From Ruegeria sp. PrR005 (GTDB lineage Bacteria; Pseudomonadota; Alphaproteobacteria; Rhodobacterales; Rhodobacteraceae), in contig NZ_JAAGOX010000056.1 in NCBI RefSeq assembly GCF_010500245.1, forward strand, positions 62,001 through 126,000: a stretch of 64,000 bases of DNA, given 5' to 3'. A program made the position numbers and the translations under genes. Of this stretch, positions 1 to 8,536 are shown in pieces (positions within the stretch are counted from its first letter, which is position 1; every line of letters begins with the position of its first letter). The notes beneath the pieces are model-generated. The model did no database searches. It was not told the origin of the DNA and was given only the letters and a program-made list of their open reading frames with translations.

Positions 1-443
1 ACGACAGCAAGGATGCGATCCTGTTCGACATCCTCGAAACCTATCTGCATGACCTGCGCGACCGCATCTGCGGGATCGAAATCGAAGGGCTGAGCGGGCC
101 GCAGCGGTTGCATACCGTGGTGCGAGAGATTCTGCTGGCCTATCAGGGCGTGGATGACGAACACCGGGTGCAGACCAGCGGCATGTCGGCCCTGCCTGCC
201 GAGCAGCAGAAACAGCTGCGCGGCTATCAGCGCGACATGATCGGGTTTCTCAGCAATATCCTGAACGGCATCGCGCCCGAGACCTTTGCCGGCAACCCGG
301 GCAAGCTGCGCGGCGCCACCATGTCGGTCTTTGGCATGCTGAACTGGTATTACATGTGGAATTCCGGCGCCGACACCGCCGCACGCGAGGACTATGCCCG
401 CATGGTCAGCGATTTGACGCTGCACGGCCTCAAGGGGCTTTGA
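1..443 (+). CDS. TetR/AcrR-family regulator, C-terminal part (5' end outside window)
   Basis: The reading frame is open from base 3 and ends with TGA at 441-443, so only about the last 146 residues are present. The visible part begins DSKDAILFDILETYLHDL, the usual helix just after the TetR DNA-binding domain, followed by an all-helical ligand/dimerisation domain. The helix-turn-helix itself is off the window. TetR proteins are usually one-component repressors that release DNA on binding a small molecule. The gene converges on the ompA-like gene. A phenylacetate operon lies a few kb downstream, and PaaR-type TetR proteins control such operons in several bacteria, so a PaaR role is an inference from position only. 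Family confidence is good, specific role low. Confidence 0.75.
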   Translation, partial: DSKDAILFDILETYLHDLRDRICGIEIEGLSGPQRLHTVVREILLAYQGVDDEHRVQTSGMSALPAEQQKQLRGYQRDMIGFLSNILNGIAPETFAGNPGKLRGATMSVFGMLNWYYMWNSGADTAAREDYARMVSDLTLHGLKGL

Positions 444-635
444 CCAGTACATCCCGGTTGCGTTTCAGGTGGTTTCGTTCGCGCATTGGATCATCATGAC
501 GCTCGATTGATGGCGCTTCTGACCCCTTCGCACGCCGGACAAGAAAACCGAGGTGCCAGAGCCCCCCGGTTCAGATGGCTCAACCGTGCTAAGCTGGTTT
601 CCCACCAAGGGTCGAAGCCCGATTGACGTGCTGAT

Positions 636-664
636 GCAACCGGCAGGATCTCCCCGCCGGTTGC
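636..664 (-). terminator. hairpin downstream of ompA-like gene (possible terminator)
   Basis: A perfect 9-bp inverted repeat (GCAACCGGC / GCCGGTTGC) with an 11-nt loop lies 18 bp past the stop codon of the leftward ompA-like gene. There is no T-run after it, so intrinsic termination is not certain. The rest of 444-681 shows no gene. Confidence 0.4.
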
Positions 665-681
665 GCAAGCCTGTATCGGCC

Positions 682-2325
682 CTATCCGTCGGCATATCCC
701 AGCAATTGGGTGATGCGGCGAACGGCGACACGGCGGTTGGCGCGTTCGGCGGCCAGGGTGCTGACGGCCAGATCGCTTTCACCATAGCCTTGGACCACCA
801 TGTTTTCAGGCGGAACGTCAAAATACTCGGTGAGGGCGAGCGCCACGGTCTCGGCCCGACGGTCCGACAGCGCGAGGTTATAGGTCGCAGCCCCGACCGC
901 GTCGGTATGGCCTTCGATCAGGAACACCTCGCTTGGATTGCGATCAATCATCTTGCGCAAAGCGTTGCCCAAAGCCGCGAGTTCCTCGGCCTCTTGCGGA
1001 CGGATCACCGAGGAGCCGGTGTCGAAATTGACCGAATCCACGTTGATCATCGGGGTAAGACGGCGCACCGCGTCGATGTTGCGGATTTGCGCCAGCGAAA
1101 AGCGGCGACCCACGGTCTGGGACTGCTGAGCGGCCAGTGCGGCCGCCAGATCCTCGGCCGAAACTTTGTCGGTGCTGGACACCGCGCGCCGGTTCTTCTG
1201 CACTTGCGGCAGTTCGTCGACAACGACCTTCTCGGCGACTTGCGTATCGTCGAACAAGACCACGCTACGACCGTCCGGCAAAAGTTTGCTGCGGCGCAGG
1301 ACACGCCCGTCGGCGGACCGGATGGTTTCCACCTCAACCCCGTTCTCGCGTGCCACAACCGTCCGGGTCGAGCCGTCCTGGAACTTGTAGGTGGTCACGT
1401 TCGAACCCGGCTGGCGCAGCAACGCGTCGTCGTCCTTGAGAACGCGATACTGACCGTTCTGTTCGATCACGGCGCGGTCGCCCGAGTTGGACACCACCTT
1501 GCCACCATTGTTCAGCAACTGGCCGATGGCCAGCGCGCCGAGGCCGATCAGCGCGTCGCGCTGCCAGTTCGAGTTGTCGCCGCTGCTACCGGAGCTGGTC
1601 TGCGGGGCGCTGACGATCGCCTTGGCGCCGGCGTCGGCCCGTGTTTCGAATTCCTCGTCCGAGCTGCGGGCGGTTTCTTCGGTGATCAGTTCCTTGGTCA
1701 CCTCGGCGTCGCCGTCCGCACCGGTACCAGCGGCCACGGCGGCAGCCGCTGCGACATCGCTTGTGGATTCCGCAAGGGCGTCCGCCTGGGCCTGACTGTC
1801 CTGTTCAACCAGTTCGGGGTTGTCGGTCACGCTGCCGGCAGGCTCTTGAGCCTGGGCAAGGTCCTTGGCGATCTCGGCGGCGCTGGTGCCGGGGTCTGCC
1901 GAACTGCCGGTTGCAGCCGACTGGTCCGATGTTGCCGTGGCCGCGTCTTCGCTGGCCTCAGCCTGTTCCGCCTGTGTGGTTGCAGTCGCCTCTGTACCGG
2001 CGCCGACATCTGCAAGCACGGTTGTCGACCGCATATCTTCGGGCAGGACCTGGTCAAAGACACCGGTCTCGTACGCCATGCAGAACTGGGCGATCTTGCC
2101 ACTCCCCTCATCGGCGTCCTGATCGGTACCCGGTTTCCTTTGCCGTTTTTCAGCGCGCTTCCAGCAGCGATCAATCAAATCGCCAACGTCTTCATTCGGC
2201 ATTTGCATCAGCTGCATGAGTTCAATCTGCTTGTTCCCCTTGCCCTGCGACAGGGCTGGCAGCGGCACCACCAGCGAGATCACTACTGCCAGAGCCGTAG
2301 ATGACTTGAAAATACCCGGTTTCAT
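682..2325 (-). CDS. OmpA-family outer-membrane/peptidoglycan-binding protein
   Basis: A 547-residue exported protein. The chosen ATG (2325) follows GGAAGGAACCGAA and starts a clean signal peptide (MKPGIFKSSTALAVVISLV, ending ALSQ); an in-frame ATG eight codons upstream would spoil it. After the signal comes a charged segment, then a long Ala/Glu/Thr-rich linker of low complexity (about residues 110-220), a middle region with a short hydrophobic stretch (DALIGLGALAIGQLL) and beta-type repeats, and a C-terminal OmpA-like domain (about residues 420-540) with IEGHTDAVG and LSDRRAETV, the motifs that grip diaminopimelate in peptidoglycan. Family knowledge predicts an envelope anchor linking outer membrane and cell wall. 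No eight-stranded OmpA barrel is obvious at the N terminus, so it may be a periplasmic or lipid-free anchor. It is monocistronic with a 355-bp upstream gap. Confidence 0.85.
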   Translation of the reverse strand: MKPGIFKSSTALAVVISLVVPLPALSQGKGNKQIELMQLMQMPNEDVGDLIDRCWKRAEKRQRKPGTDQDADEGSGKIAQFCMAYETGVFDQVLPEDMRSTTVLADVGAGTEATATTQAEQAEASEDAATATSDQSAATGSSADPGTSAAEIAKDLAQAQEPAGSVTDNPELVEQDSQAQADALAESTSDVAAAAAVAAGTGADGDAEVTKELITEETARSSDEEFETRADAGAKAIVSAPQTSSGSSGDNSNWQRDALIGLGALAIGQLLNNGGKVVSNSGDRAVIEQNGQYRVLKDDDALLRQPGSNVTTYKFQDGSTRTVVARENGVEVETIRSADGRVLRRSKLLPDGRSVVLFDDTQVAEKVVVDELPQVQKNRRAVSSTDKVSAEDLAAALAAQQSQTVGRRFSLAQIRNIDAVRRLTPMINVDSVNFDTGSSVIRPQEAEELAALGNALRKMIDRNPSEVFLIEGHTDAVGAATYNLALSDRRAETVALALTEYFDVPPENMVVQGYGESDLAVSTLAAERANRRVAVRRITQLLGYADG

Positions 2326-2681
2326 TTCGGTTCCTTCCTTGTTCGGCATTTGGCCATGGAAGGAGAACTGTCCAGCACGGAAAAAGTTGCGCGCGAAACG
2401 GCAGAAACTATGGGCGCAAACGACAAGGGCGGGCTCGATCCGGCGATTTCCCGCCGGTCAACGCCACACGATAAGCGTCGGATCGCTCAAGACTTGATCA
2501 AAGGATGTCGCAGGGAAACAAAGGTGCGGAACCGATTATGGGGTGGGGCGGCGGATTTCGTTTGCGTGCGCCTGCACCTGTTGCCTGCCCATCGGGCCGC
2601 ATCGTGGTCGGTTTCGGGAACGGCCCACAGGGCCGATCCCGTTTTTCCGCAGCGGGGCGTTCGGGACGCCCCGGCGGGATA
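2326..2681. other. 355-bp intergenic region, ompA-like promoter side
   Basis: No convincing gene is seen; open frames here lack ribosome sites and family resemblance. It should hold the promoter of the leftward ompA-like gene at its left end. At its right end are two GC-rich hairpins (CGGCCC/GGGCCG near 2620 and CGGGGCGT/ACGCCCCG at 2653-2673) that follow the last gene of the paa operon. Confidence 0.5.
2653..2673 (-). terminator. hairpin after the paa operon
   Basis: Stem CGGGGCGT/ACGCCCCG (8 bp, 5-nt loop) begins 9 bp beyond the stop of the PaaC-like gene. No uridine tract follows on the minus strand, so it may act with Rho or as a 3'-end stabiliser. Confidence 0.45.
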
Positions 2682-3440
2682 TCAGGGGCGTTTCAGGCCC
2701 AGGCTTTCAAGCAGGTTGGCGGCCTCGGCCTCCCAGCGGGTGCGCATTTCGGCATTGCCGGTGCGGCGCAGGCCCATGGCGCGCAGTGCCTCGGTCCGCC
2801 CGGCGCTGCCGGTGCCAAAGCTGGCCGCGACGCGCGGCCACCAGTAGTTGGCAGAGGCTTGCAAGGTTTCGGCGCCACCCTCTTCGACCAGCTTTGCCGC
2901 GCCTTCCAGCGCCAGCTCGCCATGCCGGGTCTCGATCGGGGCAATGGTGCGGAACGCCTCGGCCAGCGGCTGGTACGAGATCATGGTGAAATCGGCCAGC
3001 TGCACCACCACGGCGCGTGCCATCAACAGGTTCATCATCACCGCGTCAGCCCAGCCCTGGATAGGGTAGTTGAACACTGCCAGGCGCATGTCCTGCTCGG
3101 TCCGGGCGGCGCCGATATCGGCATCCCGCTCCAGCCGCGCGGTCCACGGGTGATGGTTGGCATAGCGCTGTGTATCGGCCCCGAACTCGCCCATGATCCG
3201 CAGCACGCGGTCGGCATTGTCGGTCTTTTCCAGCACGATCTTGGCGGCGGCGATCCGCTCCTTGATGCCCGGACCCTGGTTGATGATGTCGGCAAACCCC
3301 GCCGCACCGGCCAGTTCGCTGTCCACGAAGGTGGCCATCAGTTTCATCAGCTCGGCGCGATAGCGCGCGGGCACGTTGGTTGGGTTGGTCAGCATCCCGC
3401 CAGCGGCGAGATAGCTGTCGATCGTCATATCTTCGGCCAT
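2682..3440 (-). CDS. PaaA/PaaC-family (ferritin-like) protein, extra paralogue in the paa operon
   Basis: 252 residues, all-helical, of the phenylacetate catabolic (PaaA/PaaC) family. The start at 3440 is preceded by GAGGAGAGAGAC and lies 10 bp past the paaE stop; an ATG 12 codons upstream overlaps paaE and is less likely. It is distinct from the paaA and paaC genes of the same operon. Of the two diiron-ligand pairs seen in PaaA (EAGH and ESFH here), the paralogue keeps one as ETRH (in APIETRHGELALEG), while the region matching the first pair reads KTDNAD, with no ExxH. PaaC shows the same loss, so a structural rather than catalytic role is plausible. Its position as last gene, tightly spaced, says it is co-expressed with the epoxidase. 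It could also be a subunit of a separate monooxygenase. Family call firm, function unknown. Confidence 0.8.
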   Translation of the reverse strand: MAEDMTIDSYLAAGGMLTNPTNVPARYRAELMKLMATFVDSELAGAAGFADIINQGPGIKERIAAAKIVLEKTDNADRVLRIMGEFGADTQRYANHHPWTARLERDADIGAARTEQDMRLAVFNYPIQGWADAVMMNLLMARAVVVQLADFTMISYQPLAEAFRTIAPIETRHGELALEGAAKLVEEGGAETLQASANYWWPRVAASFGTGSAGRTEALRAMGLRRTGNAEMRTRWEAEAANLLESLGLKRP

Positions 3441-3450
3441 GTCTCTCTCC

Positions 3451-4524
3451 TCACTGGTCGTAGTCGACAACGACATTGTCGGTCAGCGGATAGGCCTGAC
3501 AGCTGAGCACATAGCCCTTCTCGACCTCGTAATCCTCAAGCGCGTGGTTGGCGACCATTTCGACCTCGCCTTCCAGCACCCTACAGCGACATGTTGAACA
3601 AACTCCTGCCTTGCAGGCATAGGGCGCATCCAGGCTGTTTTGCAGGGCCGCATCCAGGATCGACATGTCCTTGGGCATGTCAAAGCTCTGGGTCGAGCCG
3701 TCCAGCGTGACGGCGGCGCGGGTCTGGTTGGCACCTGTTGCCGCCTCGGTCGAGACCGCCTTGCGCTTGGCCCGGCCCGGCTGGGCACTGGCAAAGAGTT
3801 CGAACTTGATCTGCGCATCGTTCAGCCCGTGCGAGCGAAGTGCTGCGGCAATGCCCAGCATCATCGGCTCAGGCCCGCAGATAAACGCGGTGTCGACATG
3901 CTGGATGTCGATCCAGTGCTCGAACAGCTGGCCGCATTTCTCTTCGGTCACCAGACCGGTGAACAGCTCGATCTCCTGCGCATCCGTTTCCAGGATATGC
4001 AGCACGTTGAACCGGCCCATGTAGAGGTTCTTGAGATCCTCCAGCTCCTCGCGGAACATGATCGTGTTCACGCCCTTGTTGGCATAGACCAGGGTGAACT
4101 GCGACCGGGGCTCGCGCGCCAGCGTCGTCTTGATGATCGACAGCACCGGCGTGATGCCCGAGCCGCCGGCAAAGCCCAGATACTGTTTCTCGGCACCGGG
4201 ATCGAGTGGGGTGTGAAAGCCCCCCATCGGCGGTATCGCCTGAACAGTATCGCCTACCTTCAGCTCTTCGTTGGCCCATGTCGAGAAGGCGCCGCCATCG
4301 ACGCGCTTGATCCCGATCTGGAGCACACCATCATCCTTGCCCGAACAGATCGAGTAGGAGCGGCGCAGTTCCTCGCCGTCAAACGCGCGGCGAAAGGTCA
4401 GGTATTGGCCTTGGGTGAAATCGAATTCGCTGGCCGCGCCATTGGCGGGTTTCAGCGTGACCACGACAGCGTCGCGGATCGTCTTGTGGATGTCGGTGAC
4501 TTCCAGATCGTGAAAGCGTGCCAT
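3451..4524 (-). CDS. paaE: 1,2-phenylacetyl-CoA epoxidase, reductase subunit PaaE
   Basis: 357 residues, the usual length of PaaE. It passes electrons from NAD(P)H through FAD and a [2Fe-2S] cluster to the diiron subunit PaaA. Domain order is visible: an FAD-binding barrel with RSYS at 55-58, an NAD-binding domain with GGSGITP (120-126) and CGPEPM (216-221), then a C-terminal plant-type ferredoxin domain with cluster cysteines C304, C309, C312 and C342. The ribosome site GAGGAGG precedes the ATG. The gene lies 10 bp after paaD and is followed closely by the PaaC-like paralogue. All key residues are present, so an active reductase is expected in the cytoplasm. Confidence 0.95.
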   Translation of the reverse strand: MARFHDLEVTDIHKTIRDAVVVTLKPANGAASEFDFTQGQYLTFRRAFDGEELRRSYSICSGKDDGVLQIGIKRVDGGAFSTWANEELKVGDTVQAIPPMGGFHTPLDPGAEKQYLGFAGGSGITPVLSIIKTTLAREPRSQFTLVYANKGVNTIMFREELEDLKNLYMGRFNVLHILETDAQEIELFTGLVTEEKCGQLFEHWIDIQHVDTAFICGPEPMMLGIAAALRSHGLNDAQIKFELFASAQPGRAKRKAVSTEAATGANQTRAAVTLDGSTQSFDMPKDMSILDAALQNSLDAPYACKAGVCSTCRCRVLEGEVEMVANHALEDYEVEKGYVLSCQAYPLTDNVVVDYDQ

Positions 4525-4534
4525 CCGGTCCTCC

Positions 4535-4996
4535 TCAGATACATTTGAAATAGTCGAAGGGTTCCAGGCAGTCGGTACAGCGCCAATGGGCCTTGCACGG
4601 GGTCGAGCCGAACTGGCTCACCTTTTCGACCGCCTTGCTGCCGCAGCGCGGACAGCGTTCGGGGCCGCCGGCGGGGCGGGGCGGGGCGATGCCGTATTCC
4701 TCCAGCTTCACCTTGCCCTTGTCGCTCAGCCAGTCGGTGGTCCAGGCGGGGGAAATCTGGGTCTTGACCCGGATATCCCGGATACCCCGGTCGCGCAGCG
4801 CGGTCTCGATATCCATCGAGATGATCGAGGTCGCGGGGCAGCCCGAATAGGTGGGGGTGACGGTCACGGTCAGTGTCTCCCCCTCCCAGGCGACATCGCG
4901 CACGATGCCCAGATCGACGACCGAGATCACGGGGATCTCGGGGTCTGGAACGGCGTCGAGCCAATCCCAGACCTGCTGTTCCGACGGTTGTGCCAT
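4535..4996 (-). CDS. paaD: phenylacetyl-CoA epoxidase assembly protein PaaD
   Basis: 153 residues. The N-terminal two thirds is a DUF59/MIP18-type domain (WDWLDAVPDPEIPVISVVDL) as in SufT and PaaD; the C terminus carries two CxxC pairs (CPRCGSK and CTDC) in a zinc- or iron-binding knuckle ending in FDYFKCI. PaaD is needed for in vivo epoxidase activity and is thought to help mature the Fe centres. The start lies 4 bp after the paaC stop, so translation is probably coupled. Nothing is missing relative to the family. Confidence 0.93.
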   Translation of the reverse strand: MAQPSEQQVWDWLDAVPDPEIPVISVVDLGIVRDVAWEGETLTVTVTPTYSGCPATSIISMDIETALRDRGIRDIRVKTQISPAWTTDWLSDKGKVKLEEYGIAPPRPAGGPERCPRCGSKAVEKVSQFGSTPCKAHWRCTDCLEPFDYFKCI

Positions 4997-5000
4997 GGGC

Positions 5001-5762
5001 TTACCAGCGTGCGCCGGGATAGGCGCGTTGCAGCCATTGCATGCTGGTCAAGAGATGGCCCAGATGCTCGGTATGCATGCGTCCGTCGCGGCCGCCCTTG
5101 TGGGCGAAACCCGATTTCGGGATGCTCAGTGTCGCCTCGGCCATGACCTCGGCCATGATCGCGTCGTAATCGGCGCGCAGGCTGGCCGGATCGGGAGCAA
5201 TGCCCGCCGCGACCATCTCTGCATCCACCGCGTCGCCGGTGAACAGCTCGCCCACGTAAGGCCAGAGGTAATCCAGCGCCTCTTGCATGCGCGCATGGCT
5301 TTCCTCGGTGCCGTCGCCCAGGCCGATCACCGTGTCGCGCGAGCGTTCCACGTGATAGGTGACCTCTTTCACCGCCTTTTCGGCGATGGCGGCGACACGC
5401 TCGTCCGAGGACCCCTTGAGCCGCTCAAGCATCAGCTTGTGCCAGCTGTCGAACAGGAACTGGCGCATAAGGGTGCGGCCGAAATCGCCGTTCGGCACCT
5501 CGACCAGCAGCGCGTTGCGGAAATCCCAGGCGTCGCGGAGAAAGGCCAGGTCGTCGGCGCTCTTGCCTTCGCCCTGAACTTCGCCGGCGAGGGCCAGCCA
5601 CATCTGCGTCTGGCCGATCAGGTCCAGCGCGGTGTTGGCCAGCGCGATATCCTCCTCCAGCACCGGTGCGTGACCGCACCACTCGCTGACCCGGTGGCCA
5701 AGGACCAGGGTGTTGTCACCCATCCTGAGCAAGAATTGCAGGAATGCTTCGTCGCGGGTCAT
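5001..5762 (-). CDS. paaC: 1,2-phenylacetyl-CoA epoxidase, structural subunit PaaC
   Basis: 253 residues. The start codon overlaps the paaB stop by one base (TAATG), which fixes the start despite a longer open frame. PaaC pairs with PaaA in the (AC)2 core of the epoxidase but is catalytically silent. That fits the sequence: the helix matching the first diiron pair reads LDLIGQTQMW without ExxH, while EVTYH is kept in the second. The C terminus (HTEHLGHLLTSMQWLQR) is typical of the family. It is part of the leftward operon pcaF-paaA-B-C-D-E. Confidence 0.95.
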   Translation of the reverse strand: MTRDEAFLQFLLRMGDNTLVLGHRVSEWCGHAPVLEEDIALANTALDLIGQTQMWLALAGEVQGEGKSADDLAFLRDAWDFRNALLVEVPNGDFGRTLMRQFLFDSWHKLMLERLKGSSDERVAAIAEKAVKEVTYHVERSRDTVIGLGDGTEESHARMQEALDYLWPYVGELFTGDAVDAEMVAAGIAPDPASLRADYDAIMAEVMAEATLSIPKSGFAHKGGRDGRMHTEHLGHLLTSMQWLQRAYPGARW

Positions 5763-6046
5763 TACATGGCCCCCACTTCTTCGGGAATGTCGAAGAAGGT
5801 CGGGTGACGATAGACCTTGCTCTCGCTGGGCTCGTAGAGCGGGCCCTTGTCGCTGGGCGAGCTGGCGGCGACATGCTGCGCCTCGACCACCCAGATGCTG
5901 ACGCCTTCGTTGCGGCGGGTATAGACGTCGCGGGCGTTCTTGATCGCCATTGCCGCGTCGGGGGCGTGCAGGCTGCCCACATGGCGGTGGCTCATGCCGT
6001 GCTGGCCGCGGATAAAGATTTCCCACAGGGGCCATTCGTTTTTCAT
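5762..6046 (-). CDS. paaB: 1,2-phenylacetyl-CoA epoxidase subunit PaaB
   Basis: 94 residues, normal for PaaB. The ATG at 6046 follows AGGAGGAGATCGACTG; an upstream in-frame start adds 11 residues with no family resemblance. The sequence MKNEWPLWEIFIRGQHGMSH and the SLHAPDAAMAIKNARDVYTRR segment are characteristic. PaaB bridges the two AC pairs in the epoxidase complex and has no cofactor. Its stop overlaps paaC by one base, so the two are translationally coupled. Confidence 0.95.
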   Translation of the reverse strand: MKNEWPLWEIFIRGQHGMSHRHVGSLHAPDAAMAIKNARDVYTRRNEGVSIWVVEAQHVAASSPSDKGPLYEPSESKVYRHPTFFDIPEEVGAM

Positions 6047-6139
6047 CAGTCGATCTCCTCCTGACTGGGCGCGGGGCAAGAACCCGGTGGCAATATCCCG
6101 GAGCCGCGCGCTGCGATGCTTTGCGTTTTGTCTTCGGTC

Positions 6140-7132
6140 TTACTCGGCCGCCATACGGGCGGCAGCTTTCTTGCGGGAATGGGCCAGCAAGCCGTCGCGC
6201 ACCCATTGGCCGTCGTCCCAGGCCTTGCGGCGGGCCGCCAGGCGGTCGGTGTTGCAGGGGCCGTTGCCCTTGATCACGTTGAAGAATTCCGACCAGTCCG
6301 GATCCGAGAAATCGTAGTGGCCGCGCTCTTCGTTCCATTTGATGCCGGGGTCGGGCAGGTCCAGACCCAGATACAGGATCTGCGGCACCGTCTGATCCAC
6401 GAACTGCTGGCGCAGCTCGTCGTTCGACTTCACCTTGATCTTCCAGGCCATCGACTGTTCCGAGTGGGTCGACTCGCTGTCATTGGGTCCGAACATCATG
6501 ATCGCCGGGAACCACAGGCGGTTGACGGCGTCCTGTGCCATCTTCTTCTGCTCGGGTGTACCAAAGGCCATCGCCATGATCGCGTGATAACCCTGCCGCG
6601 CGTGAAAGCTCTCTTCCTTGCAGATGCGGATCATCGCCCGGCTGTAAGGTCCGTAAGAGGTGCGCTGCAAGGCCACCTGGTTGACGATGGCAGCGCCATC
6701 GACCAGCCAGCCCACCGCACCGATATCGGCCCAGTTCAGCGTCGGATAGTTGAAGATCGAGGAATACTTCATCCGACCTTCGTGCAGCAGGTTGATCAGC
6801 TCGTCCCGGCTTTCGCCCAGGGTCTCGGCCGCAGAGTAGAGGTAGAGCCCGTGGCCCGCCTCGTCCTGCACCTTGGCCAGCAGGATCGCCTTGCGCTCCA
6901 GCGTCGGCGCGCGGGTGATCCAGTTGCCTTCGGGCAGCTGGCCGACAACCTCGGAATGGGCGTGCTGGCCGATCTGGCGGATCAGGGTGCGGCGGTAATC
7001 GTCCGGCATCCAGTCCTTGGGTTCGATCTTGATGTCATTGTCGATCTTGTCCTGGAACGCGCGTTCCTCGTCGGACATGTCCTCGCGGGACTTCACACCA
7101 TCGCTGGCGGTCTTGATCATCTGCGCATACAT
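6140..7132 (-). CDS. paaA: 1,2-phenylacetyl-CoA epoxidase, catalytic subunit PaaA
   Basis: 330 residues. This diiron subunit inserts oxygen into the ring of phenylacetyl-CoA to give the 1,2-epoxide. Diiron-ligand motifs are intact: E61 in [10 protein letters not shown]91/H94 in [13 protein letters not shown], and E174/H177 in [13 protein letters not shown]. The ribosome site GGGAGGAG precedes the ATG, 15 bp after the pcaF stop. The C terminus ends in a basic tail ([12 protein letters not shown]). A 93-bp gap separates it from paaB. Ring opening (PaaZ), isomerisation (PaaG) and phenylacetate-CoA ligase (PaaK) genes are not in this window and probably lie beyond its left edge. Confidence 0.96.
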   Translation of the reverse strand: MYAQMIKTASDGVKSREDMSDEERAFQDKIDNDIKIEPKDWMPDDYRRTLIRQIGQHAHSEVVGQLPEGNWITRAPTLERKAILLAKVQDEAGHGLYLYSAAETLGESRDELINLLHEGRMKYSSIFNYPTLNWADIGAVGWLVDGAAIVNQVALQRTSYGPYSRAMIRICKEESFHARQGYHAIMAMAFGTPEQKKMAQDAVNRLWFPAIMMFGPNDSESTHSEQSMAWKIKVKSNDELRQQFVDQTVPQILYLGLDLPDPGIKWNEERGHYDFSDPDWSEFFNVIKGNGPCNTDRLAARRKAWDDGQWVRDGLLAHSRKKAAARMAAE

Positions 7133-7147
7133 TCGGGTTCTCCTCCC

Positions 7148-8356
7148 TTACACACGTTCCAGGATCAGGGCGGCGCCCTGACCAACTCCGACGCACATGG
7201 TGCAGAGCGCATAGCGTCCGCCGGTGCGTTTCAACTGATAGGCCGCGGTCATCACCAGACGCGCGCCCGACATGCCCAGCGGGTGGCCGATGGCGATGGC
7301 GCCGCCGTTGGGGTTCACATGCGGCGCATCGTCGGCAACCCCCAGCGCCCGCAGGGTGGCAAGTCCCTGCGAAGCGAAGGCTTCGTTCAACTCTATCACA
7401 TCCATCTGCTCGATGGTGAGCCCCGCGCGCGCAAGTACCTTGCGGCTGGCGGGAACCGGCCCGATGCCCATCACGCGCGGCTCGACGCCTGCGACCGACA
7501 TACCCACCACGCGGGCGATGGGGGTCAGGCCGTTCTTGGTGGCCGTAGCCTCGTTGGCCATCAGGATTGCAGCGGCACCGTCATTGACGCCCGAGGCATT
7601 GCCTGCGGTCACACTCTTGTCGGGGCCGTTCACACCCTTCAGCTTGCCCAACTGCTCGGCGCTGGTGCCGGGGCGGGGGTGTTCGTCTGTATCCACCACG
7701 ATGGCATCGCCCTTGCGCTGGGGGATGGTCACGGGGGTGATCTCGTCGCCAAAGACGCCAGCCGCATGGGCAGCCGCCCAGCGGGCCTGGCTGCGGGCGG
7801 CGAATGCGTCCTGATCGGCGCGCGAGATGTCGTAATCCTCGGCCACGTTGTCGGCGGTCTGCGGCATCGAGTCGGTGCCGTACATCTGGTGCATTTTCTT
7901 GTTGATGAAACGCCAGCCGATGGTGGTGTCATAGACCGCGTTATCGCGGGTAAAGGCGCTGGTGGCCTTGGGCATCACGAAAGGGGCCCGGCTCATGCTC
8001 TCGACACCGCCGGCAACGACCATGTCGTAGTCGCCGGCCTTGATGGCGCGGGCGGCCATGCCGACCGCGTCCATGCCGCTGGCGCAGAGGCGGTTCACCG
8101 TGGTGCCGGGCACGTCGACCGGAAGCCCGGCCAGCAGAGCGGCCATACGCGCAACGTTGCGGTTGCTTTCACCGGCCTGGTTGGCATCGCCATAGATCAC
8201 ATCGTCAAGGCTGGCCCAGTCCACCTGCGGGTTGCGCGCGACCAGGGCGGCCAGCGGCACGGCGGCCAGATCGTCGGTGCGTACCTGGCTCAGGGCGCCA
8301 CCATAGCGTCCGATCGGGGTGCGCTGCGCGTCGCAGATGAATGCGTCCATGGTCAT
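7148..8356 (-). CDS. pcaF: 3-oxoadipyl-CoA thiolase (PcaF/PaaJ)
   Basis: 402 residues, a type I thiolase that cleaves 3-oxoadipyl-CoA to succinyl-CoA and acetyl-CoA, the last step shared by the phenylacetate and beta-ketoadipate pathways. The acylated cysteine is C91 (VNRLCASGMD), with H358 (GHPLGMSG) and C388 (CTMCVGVGQG) completing the active site. The fit to PcaF/PaaJ rather than a generic FadA rests on overall sequence and on being the first gene of the paaABCDE operon. The ribosome site GGAGAGAAC precedes the first of two nearby ATGs. It may also serve the adipate-type products of the beta-oxidation operon at 23-32 kb. Confidence 0.92.
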   Translation of the reverse strand: MTMDAFICDAQRTPIGRYGGALSQVRTDDLAAVPLAALVARNPQVDWASLDDVIYGDANQAGESNRNVARMAALLAGLPVDVPGTTVNRLCASGMDAVGMAARAIKAGDYDMVVAGGVESMSRAPFVMPKATSAFTRDNAVYDTTIGWRFINKKMHQMYGTDSMPQTADNVAEDYDISRADQDAFAARSQARWAAAHAAGVFGDEITPVTIPQRKGDAIVVDTDEHPRPGTSAEQLGKLKGVNGPDKSVTAGNASGVNDGAAAILMANEATATKNGLTPIARVVGMSVAGVEPRVMGIGPVPASRKVLARAGLTIEQMDVIELNEAFASQGLATLRALGVADDAPHVNPNGGAIAIGHPLGMSGARLVMTAAYQLKRTGGRYALCTMCVGVGQGAALILERV

Positions 8357-8387
8357 GTTCTCTCCGTCTCCTCCGCCACCATTAGGT

Positions 8388-8399
8388 GACCGCTTGGTC
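8388..8399. promoter_or_regulatory. candidate TetR/PaaR-type operator ahead of pcaF-paa operon
   Basis: A short dyad GACC-N4-GGTC sits about 30 bp upstream of the pcaF start, inside a longer ACCG...CGGGT arrangement reminiscent of the ACCG/CGGT half-sites of PaaR-type operators. The sequence is seen; the protein that binds is inferred. Confidence 0.35.
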
Positions 8400-8486
8400 G
8401 GGTAATACGTGGGAAAATGATTCGCGGCAAGATAAATGTAACGAAAAACCTATCTCTGGGAAAAATCGGTAACATGACTGGGCTTG

Positions 8487-8517
8487 AAAAGGAAAAGGGC
8501 CCGGTGACCGGGCCCTT
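8487..8517 (-). terminator. Rho-independent terminator after the CMD-family gene
   Basis: A perfect 10-bp stem AAGGGCCCGG/CCGGGCCCTT with a 3-nt loop (8495-8517) is followed on the minus strand by TTTTCCTTTT. It lies 20 bp past the stop of the leftward gene at 8537 and separates it from the paa operon. Confidence 0.85.
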
Positions 8518-8536
8518 GCGATGAACGTGTGCCGGA

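Noticed and set aside
553-2304. 583-codon plus-strand frame opposite the OmpA-like gene
   Set aside because: No family resemblance; the minus strand has signal peptide and OmpA C-terminal motifs.
5001-6338. 445-residue PaaC frame starting at 6338
   Set aside because: The N-terminal 192 residues are out-of-frame paaB/paaA sequence; the TAATG overlap at 5762 gives the normal 253-residue PaaC.
6116-8389. 757-codon plus-strand frame across paaA and the thiolase
   Set aside because: Antisense shadow; composition is His/Arg/Gly-rich and it spans two genes with intact active sites on the other strand.
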